This document shows positions 8,368-16,206 of a stretch of 64,000 nucleotides of DNA, one piece after another. The DNA lies in contig CAVXYK010000010.1 of assembly GCA_963765875.1 (NCBI GenBank), forward strand, positions 1 to 64,000. The letters are read 5' to 3'. This DNA comes from JAWKOK01 sp963765875 (GTDB lineage Bacteria; Chloroflexota; Anaerolineae; Caldilineales; Caldilineaceae). Position numbers and translations under genes: made by a program. Position 1 is the stretch's first letter; every line of letters starts with the position of its first letter. Below the pieces are notes generated by a model that was given only the letters and a program-made list of their open reading frames with translations, made no database searches and was not told the DNA's origin.

Positions 8368-9397
8368 TTATCTCGTGCTCCGACGCCATGCGCCGGCCTG
8401 TTCATCCAGTTCGCGAATGAGGGGTCCCTTGCCGTTGAGGTAGGCTTCGATGTTGTGATCGACCTGAGCGCCAAGACTCTGCTTCAGCAAAGAATAGCGC
8501 TGGGCTTGCTCGGGAAAGGCGTTGAGATAGGCGCAGAAATTGACATGGCGATCGATTTCAGGGTGGCCATCCTCAAAAACATGGACATGCTGAACACGGT
8601 CTATGTCCGTGCCTTTCCGGAAATAGCGCCGGCCTGCAATGCCATTTTCGCCGCGTGGGTCGTAATCCAGGCTGATCAGCAGCGGGTTCAGGCGGTTGAC
8701 CCGTTCAATGTCGCGCACGACCGGCAGGATATCGATAATCGGTTTGGCATGTATGCCGACAATGGCCGTGCTGCCGATATGATGGATGTCTACCAACTGA
8801 TCAGCGAATGCCTCGGTCAGGGTGGCGGCTGCCTGGTCATACATGGCGGGCCACATCGGATCGTACGGAACCACTTCGATCTTGCGAATGACGCCGCTGG
8901 GCCGGTCGTCCGGCGGCTGAGCCAGATCGCGTTCCATGACGTAGTAGGTAGGCAGAACATAGCCCTTGTGTGCACCCAGGTCGATCACACGGTACCCGGA
9001 TCGTTCATAATAGAATCGGGTCTCGGGCAACAGCGTGCGCACGCAGAGGCGGACGTACGCACGGCCCAGCTTCAGGGCTTTCCCCTCAACATGGGCGATC
9101 AGTTGCCTGCCGATGCCTCGACCTCGAAAATTTGGGGAGCACGGCCAAGCGGTGAAAATAGACAAATTCGGCGGCGATGTTGTAGAAGATGCAACCGACC
9201 CGCCGGCCGTTGTGGATAGCCACGGCCGCCCGTTCGCGTAGAAGCATCGAATGCAGTTTTTCTTCGGTCTCTCGAAAGGCGCCGGACGGCGGGTCGAGTT
9301 TGCCACGATACTGGGCGAAGGCGAGTTGAAGCAGACGGTGCAACGCAGGGATGTCACTTGCTTTGGCTGCGCGAATCGTGGTTCCATCTGTTGTCAT
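8368..9397 (-). pseudogene. GNAT acetyltransferase fused to GrpB/UPF0157 domain, one frameshift
   Basis: The N-terminal half, read from ATG at 9397, is a GNAT N-acetyltransferase ending in FHRLAVLPKF; the acetyl-CoA loop RGRGIGRQLIAHVE continues in another frame. The break is at 9127-9130: removing one A from the four-A run on the + strand restores LPKFRGRGIG. The C-terminal half, about 175 residues, is a GrpB/UPF0157 nucleotidyltransferase-like domain with the block VDIHHIGSTAIVGIHAKPIIDI. GNAT-GrpB fusions are known in environmental bacteria; substrates are not established. The single homopolymer indel suggests a sequencing error, so the gene may be intact in the organism (about 343 residues). 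Confidence 0.82.
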
Positions 9398-9403
9398 CGG
9401 CGC

Positions 9404-9664
9404 TCACTCCGTCTTCAAACGCTCCACGAGATCGACATATTGCTGCATGGCCTCATCGGTCGGCATGCCCTGTTGCTTGGCCCAGGCGTCGAACTTGGCG
9501 CGGTCAACCGGCGAGAATCTGCCTGGGCGCTTGCCGGAAACGTCACCCGCTGTGGCCTGCTTGTAGAGCGAGTAGAGCTGTAGCAAGGTGTTGTTGTCCG
9601 GGCGTGAGGGCAGTTGTTTCGATTCGGATGCTGCTGTCTGGAACTGGGTGTTGAGATCGGACAT
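9404..9664 (-). CDS. Acyl-CoA-binding protein
   Basis: Small four-helix ACBP of 86 residues, the standard family length. It binds medium- and long-chain acyl-CoA in the cytoplasm. Visible family features are the LLQLYSLYKQATAGDV stretch, the KFDAWAKQQGM segment and the closing YVDLVERLK. The frame is open further upstream, but ATG at 9664 (MSDLNTQFQ) is placed six bases after AAGGAG, while the previous ATG touches that site. It ends 7 bases after the start of the GNAT-GrpB gene, so the two may be co-transcribed. Confidence 0.9.
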   Translation of the reverse strand: MSDLNTQFQTAASESKQLPSRPDNNTLLQLYSLYKQATAGDVSGKRPGRFSPVDRAKFDAWAKQQGMPTDEAMQQYVDLVERLKTE

Positions 9665-9704
9665 GGTCATCTCCTTGTTGAGGTTAGCGCGAGTGCCAGG
9701 GACT

Positions 9705-9955
9705 TTTTTGTCACAGATTGACACAGATAGAAGAGCGATTTACACAGATGGCCTTTCAGTCCTCCAAAATGTAATCCGTGTCTCATCCTCTTCACATCCG
9801 TGTCCATCTGTGACTCCACTGCAAAAAGGGATCCTGACACGAATTTACACGAATTATCACGAATGTTCTCTCTGGGGTGACGACATAATTCGTGTAAATT
9901 CGTGACCATTCGTGTCAAGAAAAGGCTTTTTGCAGTAGAGTCATCTGTGACGAAT
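9705..9955. repeat. Nested palindromic repeat (CACAGATG outer, TTCGTG inner) with ACTGCAAAAAGG tips
   Basis: The outer arms carry TCACAGATTGACACAGAT and CCGTGTCCATCTGTGACT. An inner part, bounded by ACTCCACTGCAAAAAGG near 9814 and CTTTTTGCAGTAGAGT near 9935, contains ACACGAATTTACACGAATT facing AATTCGTGTAAATTCGTG. The whole 250 bases can form a long cruciform. It looks like one palindromic element inserted into another. No coding potential. Confidence 0.7.
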
Positions 9956-9960
9956 CTTAT

Positions 9961-10605
9961 TCAAGCCTCTTCAATCGCCACTGCCCGTGTCGGCGAGCCA
10001 TCGCAGCCGTGGATCTTGAGAGGGAGTGCGGTGAAGTGTACGGTCTCTTGGCTCAGATCGCGGAGATCGGCCAGGCTTTCGACGATCACGACCTCGGCGC
10101 GCAGGAGAATCTGGTGCACTTCGGTCAGCTCCGCCCGATTCTCGGGACGCAGCGAGGCGACCGATGGCGTCTCCAGCCCGAGCAACACAATGCCTTTTTC
10201 GACAAGCCAGGCGGCCAGTCGCGCCGAAACCCGTGGCATATGGCTGCGATAGTCATCCAAATCGGCGTGACTGTCCCAGTCAGTACGCAAGAGCAGCCGT
10301 GTGCCAGGGCCAATCTTCTCTGCTGCCGGCGCAAGATCCTCGACGGAGATGATGCCGTTGGGCTCCATGTACGAGAGATCGACGACCAGCGCCGGCCCGA
10401 TGCACCTAGATAGATCCAGGTGGTCGATCGTGCGCCCGCCGTCCACAAAATGCAGCGGTGCGTCCATATGTGTGCCGGCGTGGCTGTAGAGGTGCAGATT
10501 CGTCGTGTTGTAGCCGCTGTCGGCGATTGTGGTGTGCTGTTCGTACGAGACGCCGCGCATGTCTGCGCTGAATGCCAGGCTTAGATCGATGATGCGTTGG
10601 GTCAT
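9961..10605 (-). CDS. Cyclase family protein (kynurenine formamidase-like metal hydrolase)
   Basis: Cytoplasmic hydrolase of 214 residues. The metal-binding signature HxGTHxDxPxH is seen as HAGTHMDAPLH near residues 40-52, and a later GLETPSV segment and the final HGCDGSP fit the cyclase/KynB family. Members hydrolyse N-formylkynurenine or act on polyketide and isatin-type substrates. No tryptophan-catabolism neighbour is present here, so the substrate is open. The kinase gene of the next operon ends 17 bases upstream on the same strand. Confidence 0.85.
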   Translation of the reverse strand: MTQRIIDLSLAFSADMRGVSYEQHTTIADSGYNTTNLHLYSHAGTHMDAPLHFVDGGRTIDHLDLSRCIGPALVVDLSYMEPNGIISVEDLAPAAEKIGPGTRLLLRTDWDSHADLDDYRSHMPRVSARLAAWLVEKGIVLLGLETPSVASLRPENRAELTEVHQILLRAEVVIVESLADLRDLSQETVHFTALPLKIHGCDGSPTRAVAIEEA

Positions 10606-10621
10606 TGAATGGCTCCTTTGG

Positions 10622-11755
10622 CTAGGCCAGCGGCAGCCAGAGCGTGAACGTGCTTCCGTGGTCGATACCCTCGCTCTCGACTGAGATTCTGCCGCCCATG
10701 GCCCAGACGAGATGGCGGGCGATGGTCAGACCGATGCCGCTGCCGCCTGCTTTGCTGCCGCCGGTGCGGCTGCGCGAGGGGTCTGCTCGATAAAATCGAT
10801 CAAAGATGTGTTTCTGGTCCTCCGGCGCAATGCCTTGCCCTGTGTCCTGGATGGAAACCCCGGCAAAGTGATCGTCCGACGATGTGGTCACCGTGATGCT
10901 GCCGCCTTCGGGCGTGTAGCGGATGGCGTTGGCCAGCAGATTGACGATGACTTGGACTGTGCGATCGGCATCGGCAGAGACCACCAAGGGGCCGTCGCTG
11001 ACTCGAAGCGTCAGCGTTTGGCGTTCGGCGTCGATCTGTGGACGGGATTGGTTTGCCACCCGGTCCACAACGCTATTGAGATCAAACGCCTGCATGGTTA
11101 ACTCAAACTGACCGGCTTCCACACGTGAGAGCGCCTGAAGGTCGTCAATCAGTCGTTGCAGTCGACGTACCTCCTGATACATGTGGCCGAAGGTCTCACT
11201 GTTGTCGGGAAAGATGCCGTCAAGCAGCCCCTCAAGATAACCGCGCAGTCCGGTCAACGGTGTGCGTAGTTCGTGCGCAACGTTGCCGATCATCTCGATG
11301 CGCTGCTGTTCCACCTGGGCCAGCGATTCCGCCATCTCGTTGAAGTTGGTTGCCACTACAGCCAGCTCATCGCTGGCGGGCAGAGCCACCCGCTCGTCAT
11401 AGTGGCCGTCGGCAATGCGCCTGCTGCTGTCGACGATGTCGTCCAGCGGACGCAGGATCTCGCGCATGAGCAGGATGCTGGAGAGCAGTCCGGCAAGGGT
11501 TGCTGCGATAGCGGCCAGTGCCAATGATTGCAACACGACCTGCTGCATTGTCTGGGTGATGGCGACAGTCGTGTGGCCGATGGTCTGCGATTCGGCACCA
11601 GGCACGAGCGCGGTGAGGGTTGCTTCGATCTGCGGCGGCAGTGAGCGCAATGCGATCTGGGCGGAGATCGCCAGCACGACAACACCGACAAAGACAACCA
11701 ACATCTGCCCGCCGACCAGCCGCCAGCGCAAGCTCTGCCACGCATGGCGTGCCAT
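10622..11755 (-). CDS. HAMP-type sensor histidine kinase (BaeS/PhoR-like)
   Basis: Membrane histidine kinase of about 377 residues: one N-terminal helix, a short extracytoplasmic loop, a second helix near residues 75-100, HAMP (about 100-150), HisKA with NVAHELRTPLTGLRGYLEG and a HATPase with VNLLANAIRYTPEGG, FDRFYRADPSRSR and GGSGIGLTIA. The frame is open upstream, but ATG at 11755 lies one base after the stop of the response regulator gene, so translation is likely coupled. The sensed signal is unknown. Confidence 0.93.
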   Translation of the reverse strand: MARHAWQSLRWRLVGGQMLVVFVGVVVLAISAQIALRSLPPQIEATLTALVPGAESQTIGHTTVAITQTMQQVVLQSLALAAIAATLAGLLSSILLMREILRPLDDIVDSSRRIADGHYDERVALPASDELAVVATNFNEMAESLAQVEQQRIEMIGNVAHELRTPLTGLRGYLEGLLDGIFPDNSETFGHMYQEVRRLQRLIDDLQALSRVEAGQFELTMQAFDLNSVVDRVANQSRPQIDAERQTLTLRVSDGPLVVSADADRTVQVIVNLLANAIRYTPEGGSITVTTSSDDHFAGVSIQDTGQGIAPEDQKHIFDRFYRADPSRSRTGGSKAGGSGIGLTIARHLVWAMGGRISVESEGIDHGSTFTLWLPLA

Positions 11756-11756
11756 T

Positions 11757-12446
11757 TCAGCCGCCCTCGTCGACCAGTTTGTAGCCGATGCCGCGCATGG
11801 TCTGGATGAGATTGTCGCCGCCGGCGTGCTCGATCTTGCGACGCACCTGACCGATGTAGACATCGACGATGCGGTCGGTGCCGTAGAAATCGTTGCCCCA
11901 AACACGGTCAATGATCTGGTCGCGGGTGAGCACGCGTCCGGCGTGCAAGGCCAACTCCATCAGCAACGTAAACTCAGTCGTTGTCAGGTCGAGTTGGTTG
12001 TCACCGACAAAGGCCTCCATGCGATCCGGGAGAACGCGCAGGGGACCGACGTTGATGTCGGCGGTCGCGCTTCCGCCATTGCCCCGGCTGCGTCGCAGGA
12101 TAGCCTCGATGCGTGCGACCAATTCTCGGGGGCTGAACGGTTTGGTAAGGTAGTCATCGGCGCCGATGCGCAGACCGGAGACTCGATCCGCTTCCTCGCT
12201 GCGCGCGGTCAGCATGAGGATGTAGACATCCGACTCCTCACGCAGCCGTGCGGTGACTTCCATGCCGTCCATGCCGGGCAGCATCAGGTCCAACACGACC
12301 AGGTCTGGATTGACCAAACGTGCGGCATCCAGCGCTTCATCGCCGCGGTCGACTGTATGTACCTGGAAACCGGCGCTTTCTAAATAGGTGCGGACGACGT
12401 TTTGAATTGCGGCTTCATCTTCGACGACGAGTATCGTGCCTTGCAT
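11757..12446 (-). CDS. OmpR/PhoB-family response regulator
   Basis: DNA-binding response regulator of 229 residues with receiver (about 1-120) and winged-helix (about 135-227). The phospho-acceptor Asp is in LVVLDLMLPG, the conserved Thr/Ser in ILMLTARS and the Lys in DYLTKPFSPRE. The winged helix shows the LTTTEFTLLMEL and GTDRIVDVYIGQVRRKIE stretches. I chose ATG at 12446 (MQGTILVVEDE) over 12476 because it begins at the receiver and has GAGGT upstream. It precedes and is translationally coupled with the HAMP kinase. Confidence 0.94.
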   Translation of the reverse strand: MQGTILVVEDEAAIQNVVRTYLESAGFQVHTVDRGDEALDAARLVNPDLVVLDLMLPGMDGMEVTARLREESDVYILMLTARSEEADRVSGLRIGADDYLTKPFSPRELVARIEAILRRSRGNGGSATADINVGPLRVLPDRMEAFVGDNQLDLTTTEFTLLMELALHAGRVLTRDQIIDRVWGNDFYGTDRIVDVYIGQVRRKIEHAGGDNLIQTMRGIGYKLVDEGG

Positions 12447-12578
12447 AGGTAGTCGAGACCTCAGTGGAATCTGCAATTGACTCTGCGGCTGGATGTGCGG
12501 TTGGATCGATCGTTGACACTGTCCTGTTCACGCTACCATAGTTTCGCGTCTGTTTGCAACGTTGGTGATAGGGGTGCA

Positions 12579-12773
12579 CAGGGCAATCGCGTCTGAATTC
12601 CAGAGGAGAGCCTCTCTGGGGCAGGGTTAAGACCCGCCGCTAACAACGAGAAGCCGGGGAACCCCTGAGTCCTGCGGCTCAGCTCACAGCGCCAGGACCC
12701 AGAGGGTTCCCCGCTTTTCGCTGTGAGGAGCCGGATTTCATCCGTTGCGGACAATTTAGACGCGATTGCCCTG
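12579..12773. mobile_element. 195-bp MITE-like element with ISAs1-type terminal inverted repeats
   Basis: The left end CAGGGCAATCGCGTCT and the right end AGACGCGATTGCCCTG are perfect 16-base inverted repeats. They match the ends of the ISAs1-type element at 22660-23524 (TAGGGCAATC...). The inside is filled by a palindromic repeat of the TGTTAGCAGCCGG family (about 12620-12745). No target duplication is visible. It occupies most of the gap between the response regulator promoter side and the CBS gene. Confidence 0.7.
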
Positions 12774-12860
12774 AGTCTGCGGCCCTTTCTTCTTCGAATG
12801 GGGTGGGATCTGGTGTAGAATGGAGCCATTGCTAAATGGAGTCCAGAGAGGGCCACAAAG

Positions 12861-13265
12861 ATGATCGATGATGTGAAGGATCTGCCGGTCTTGAAGGCCA
12901 AGCGATTCGGCGTTTATACGTGTCATGAGCGCTGTACATTGAAAGACTGTGCCAAACTCTTGGACAGTCGCAACGTCAGTTCGCTGGTTGTTGTTGGCGA
13001 TGAGGGGCAGTTGCGCGGAATTATCACGCGTTCTGATCTCGTCCGCGCTTGTTATCAGCAGCTGGACTGGGCTGCACAAAAAGTGGACGCGTGGATGAAT
13101 GCGGATGTCGTGACGGTCGAACTCGACGCAACGCTCTTGGATGTTATGCAGCTGTTGATCGACAAGCATATCCATCGCGTCGTGGCCGTCCGACGGGAGA
13201 ATGATATCATCATCCCCATGGGCATACTCTCGGACGCCGACATTGTCTACCATATGGCGCAGTGA
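12861..13265 (+). CDS. Tandem CBS-domain protein
   Basis: Cytoplasmic protein of 134 residues consisting of just two CBS motifs, about 12-70 and 72-132. Each keeps the VV(V)xDxxGxLxGIIT/S core: SSLVVVGDEGQLRGIITRSD and HRVVAVRRENDIIIPMGILSDAD. Such pairs bind adenine nucleotides and often act as energy sensors or regulators of a partner enzyme. No partner gene is adjacent. An AGAGAGGG site lies about 10 bases before the ATG. A strong hairpin follows the stop. Confidence 0.88.
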   Translation: MIDDVKDLPVLKAKRFGVYTCHERCTLKDCAKLLDSRNVSSLVVVGDEGQLRGIITRSDLVRACYQQLDWAAQKVDAWMNADVVTVELDATLLDVMQLLIDKHIHRVVAVRRENDIIIPMGILSDADIVYHMAQ

Positions 13266-13282
13266 GTTTTGGCCAAAGGTCA

Positions 13283-13318
13283 ATACTGATGAAGAACGCT
13301 CCTGTTCTTCATCAGTAT
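13283..13318. terminator. Perfect 15-bp hairpin after CBS gene
   Basis: ATACTGATGAAGAAC and GTTCTTCATCAGTAT form a perfect stem with a six-base loop, 18 bases after the CBS stop codon. There is no T tract, so this may be an RNA-stability hairpin rather than a classical terminator. Confidence 0.6.
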
Positions 13319-14495
13319 GTGCATCATTGTCGTACTGCTATGCTGAGTGAGCGATTTGTGACGAAATCGCATTTGGGCCATGCCGTTGTCTCAAGGCGCC
13401 ACTCTTTGTACTATAAAAGTACTCCTTCCCGTAGTAAATGGGGAGTCTAAACGTTCTGTGAACGGTAGCTGTGCTTATTGATTACGTGAGGCACAGTTGC
13501 GTGAACATCCCCAATTTGAGTAAAAATCTGCTTGGCTATCGTAGGCAGTTGTGCCAACCTTTCCTCCCAGGTGAACCAACATTGATAGAGTGTCTATACG
13601 GTTATCGGCAACAGGTGATCTGAACCGATCATAGACATTCTTGCTAGATGATCGGATGGAATCCCCCGTTCCTACATCATCCGAGCCCAACCGTAATGCT
13701 ATCTGCAATGTTTGTAGTATATACTGAAAATGTTGGTTTGTGATCGTCTGAATCAACTCCTTCGCGTCTTGACATCGAGACGATCACGCCCTGCAGTTTG
13801 AGAAATTGCTTTGATCTATGCCTGGGATCTGGGCTATCCCAAAGCGCCCTCCTTTTCGCACCTATCTACGCAGATCAAATGTCAACACCTTACGTAAGAA
13901 GTGCGTAAGGTAGACTAATGCCAGGGCTTTGCGCCATAATCTGTATGGATCCGAATAGATTCTGGGCATTCGATCTTTTGGAGAGATTTCGGGCACACTT
14001 TTCTGGCAAATGTTCTCTGCCGCCGTAGTGCACTTGCAGATGCTTCACAAAGGTCATGTTTGGTCGGAGAAGAAAGTGTTTGGCTGATTCGTAAGGTGTT
14101 GAGCGATGGTGTGTTTGAACGTTTCTTGAACGGTGGGTATGGTATTCAGTGGGGGAGTCTGTTGCCTGGTCTAACCCCCGTTCAGGTATATGCTAATCCC
14201 TTACCCGAATATCTGTATTGTCCGGCGCCTGCACAAGCGGGCATCGATTATATGTTGATTGGAAGAACACGAATGCCCTCTGTGCCATAATGGTATTGGC
14301 GTGCTTGAGTCGTTGGGCCTTCATCGATTCTTGCGCTGCGTAGTTGGAGCGTAATTGTCATATGCACGTATGCAAGACGGAGGGATCGCGTCGTAAGAGA
14401 CCTTTTCCACGTTTGGACATATGATATAGGATATCATTGATTGACTGTCTTGATCGACATTTGCCGAAGCACATGCGGCATGAAAGGAAACGGAC
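13319..14495. other. Gene-poor 1.2-kb stretch upstream of the diterpene cluster
   Basis: No open frame here resembles a known protein. The best are 13475-13756 (- strand, 93 codons) and 14060-14290 (+ strand, 76 codons, MVGEESVWLIRKVL); neither has a convincing ribosome site or recognisable motif. A short inverted repeat ACCTTACG / CGTAAGGT lies at 13887-13911. Base composition looks more AT-rich than flanking genes. It could hold the promoter region of the diterpene cluster or decayed genes. Confidence 0.5.
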
Positions 14496-16148
14496 GTGAA
14501 GCGTAAACAGGTCAGTATTTGGCACTCGAGCGTTGTTCGGCGAGCGCTACAGCCTATGGAGTCCGTGCAGTGGGGATTAGGGATAACATCTGCCCTCTTG
14601 CTGTCCCTCTTGTTGTTCGGTATTAGTCCTCAATCTGCTCAAGCCAGTCGGTTGGCGCAGCAAGATTCTACAGATGATGTCCCGATTCCGCGTTCGTTTG
14701 TCAATCCATGGCAAGGCGATGAGATATACACATCGCCGCAGCTAGGTGCTGCTGCCGTGCAGCAGGCTGAAGCTGAGCCAGTTGATTTGATCATTGATTC
14801 CGATTTTGGCGTGGATGACGTCGTGGCTGTCGCTACATTGCTTTCTCTGCATGAAGGCATTGCTGTAGCGGAAAAAGACGTCACGATTCACGGGATCGTG
14901 ACTGTTGCCGGCGTGGCTCCGGTAAATCAAGCGGTGAACAATGCGCTGCTTCTGCTGGAACAATATGGTCTCTCTGCCGAAGATATTTCAGTAGTAAAAG
15001 GTGCAAAGAAACCATGGAAGCAGAAGCTGAGCAAAAGCGTGTCGCTAATTCATGGACCCGACAGCCTTTGGTGGCTGGCGGATACCAGCCCAAAGCCGAA
15101 TACGAAACATGTGTTAAAAAACGCGGTCAACTTTTACTGCAAAGAGTCTGAGCTTTCCGGCAAGACCATTTTGGCGATCGGCCCACTGACCAACATCGCC
15201 GATGCACTGAACAAGTGTCCAGAGAGATTTACAGGAACAACCGGCCCAAGATTGGTCATCCTGGGTGGTGCAGACTTCGGCGGTAATCAGACGCCGGTGG
15301 CCGAGTACAACTTCTGGCAGGATTCGGATGCGGCCCAGTCTATATTTGATTTTGCAAAACCAGACTACATTGGTTCTCCGGACGGTCCAAAGCTTGATAT
15401 CACGATCATTCCGCTGGATACCTTTTCTCAGTATGCAATCACCTGGCCGGCGATCGAAGAACTGACCGGAAAACCTGATTCCATTGCGCGGTGGCTGACG
15501 TCACCGTATCGCGATGAAGTTGATGATCCAGATGAGTTGTTGTGTACTTACCCCGCATTTCCAGATGATCCCTATGATCCAGAACTTGGGCCATTGCCAT
15601 GGTATTTCTGCGGTCAGTCTGGGGGCTTCACGATTGATCCCTTTGGAAATCTGATTGGCGTTCCGATCCCCGATCTTGTGGCGGCGGCCTATGTTGTGGG
15701 TGCTGCCGGTGAAGTGTCTACGGTTCCAGCAATCGTAGACGTTATCGACAACAAGAAGACACCGGAACTGGCTTCGGGGCAGAGCCTGATTGCCACGAAT
15801 GCCCCCTTCTTTCCTCCGGGAACCAATGAACAGGTTTTGCAAACATACGATGACAAGACGCTTGGCAAACTTGCCGATCTCGTTTTTGCCGGCGGAGAAC
15901 CGTTTGTTGTTGACTATGGGCCGTTACTCAATGAAGTTGGCCAGGTCTACTATGCGCCGCCTACCAATGCGACAGTGGTCACGCAGATTCAGTCGGCTTC
16001 GGTCGAATCCTATCTGGTGAACACACTTGGCGCCCCATTTTCGCCGGAACTAGAGATTGTGCCGTCGAATGTAGTAGATGAACAGAACGTTCTGCCGCCT
16101 CAAGAAGGCGACACGCAGATATTTTTGCCGATGATTGGTTCAGAGTAG
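14496..16148 (+). CDS. Secreted inosine-uridine-preferring nucleoside hydrolase family protein
   Basis: Exported protein of 550 residues related to nucleoside N-ribohydrolases, which cleave ribonucleosides to base and ribose using Ca2+. An N-terminal membrane-type signal (about 27-45) ends in an AQA-S cleavage site near residue 50. The metal-site motif is DSDFGVDDVVAV, followed by AIGPLTNIADAL and by GGADFGGNQ then AEYNFWQDSDAA, all diagnostic of the family. It is longer than usual (about 310), with an extra C-terminal region ending in IFLPMIGSE, like the LP-rich tails of many Chloroflexota secreted proteins. The start is GTG, with GAAAGGA seven bases before. The diterpene cyclase begins 58 bases downstream, suggesting a shared transcript. 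Confidence 0.82.
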   Translation: MKRKQVSIWHSSVVRRALQPMESVQWGLGITSALLLSLLLFGISPQSAQASRLAQQDSTDDVPIPRSFVNPWQGDEIYTSPQLGAAAVQQAEAEPVDLIIDSDFGVDDVVAVATLLSLHEGIAVAEKDVTIHGIVTVAGVAPVNQAVNNALLLLEQYGLSAEDISVVKGAKKPWKQKLSKSVSLIHGPDSLWWLADTSPKPNTKHVLKNAVNFYCKESELSGKTILAIGPLTNIADALNKCPERFTGTTGPRLVILGGADFGGNQTPVAEYNFWQDSDAAQSIFDFAKPDYIGSPDGPKLDITIIPLDTFSQYAITWPAIEELTGKPDSIARWLTSPYRDEVDDPDELLCTYPAFPDDPYDPELGPLPWYFCGQSGGFTIDPFGNLIGVPIPDLVAAAYVVGAAGEVSTVPAIVDVIDNKKTPELASGQSLIATNAPFFPPGTNEQVLQTYDDKTLGKLADLVFAGGEPFVVDYGPLLNEVGQVYYAPPTNATVVTQIQSASVESYLVNTLGAPFSPELEIVPSNVVDEQNVLPPQEGDTQIFLPMIGSE

Positions 16149-16206
16149 AACGACATAGTGTGATTGGAAGATATTTGGTCAGGTTGTTCTTGACAAGGGG
16201 ATTGAT

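Noticed and set aside
8260..9219. A 319-codon open frame on the + strand
   Set aside because: It lies opposite the GNAT-GrpB gene; the opposite strand has clear domain motifs.
11415..12383. A 322-codon open frame on the + strand
   Set aside because: It is opposite the OmpR regulator and HAMP kinase, whose domain motifs are unmistakable; it shows no protein-like features.
14060..14290. A 76-codon frame before the diterpene locus
   Set aside because: No ribosome site, homology or motif; listed only as part of the gene-poor stretch.
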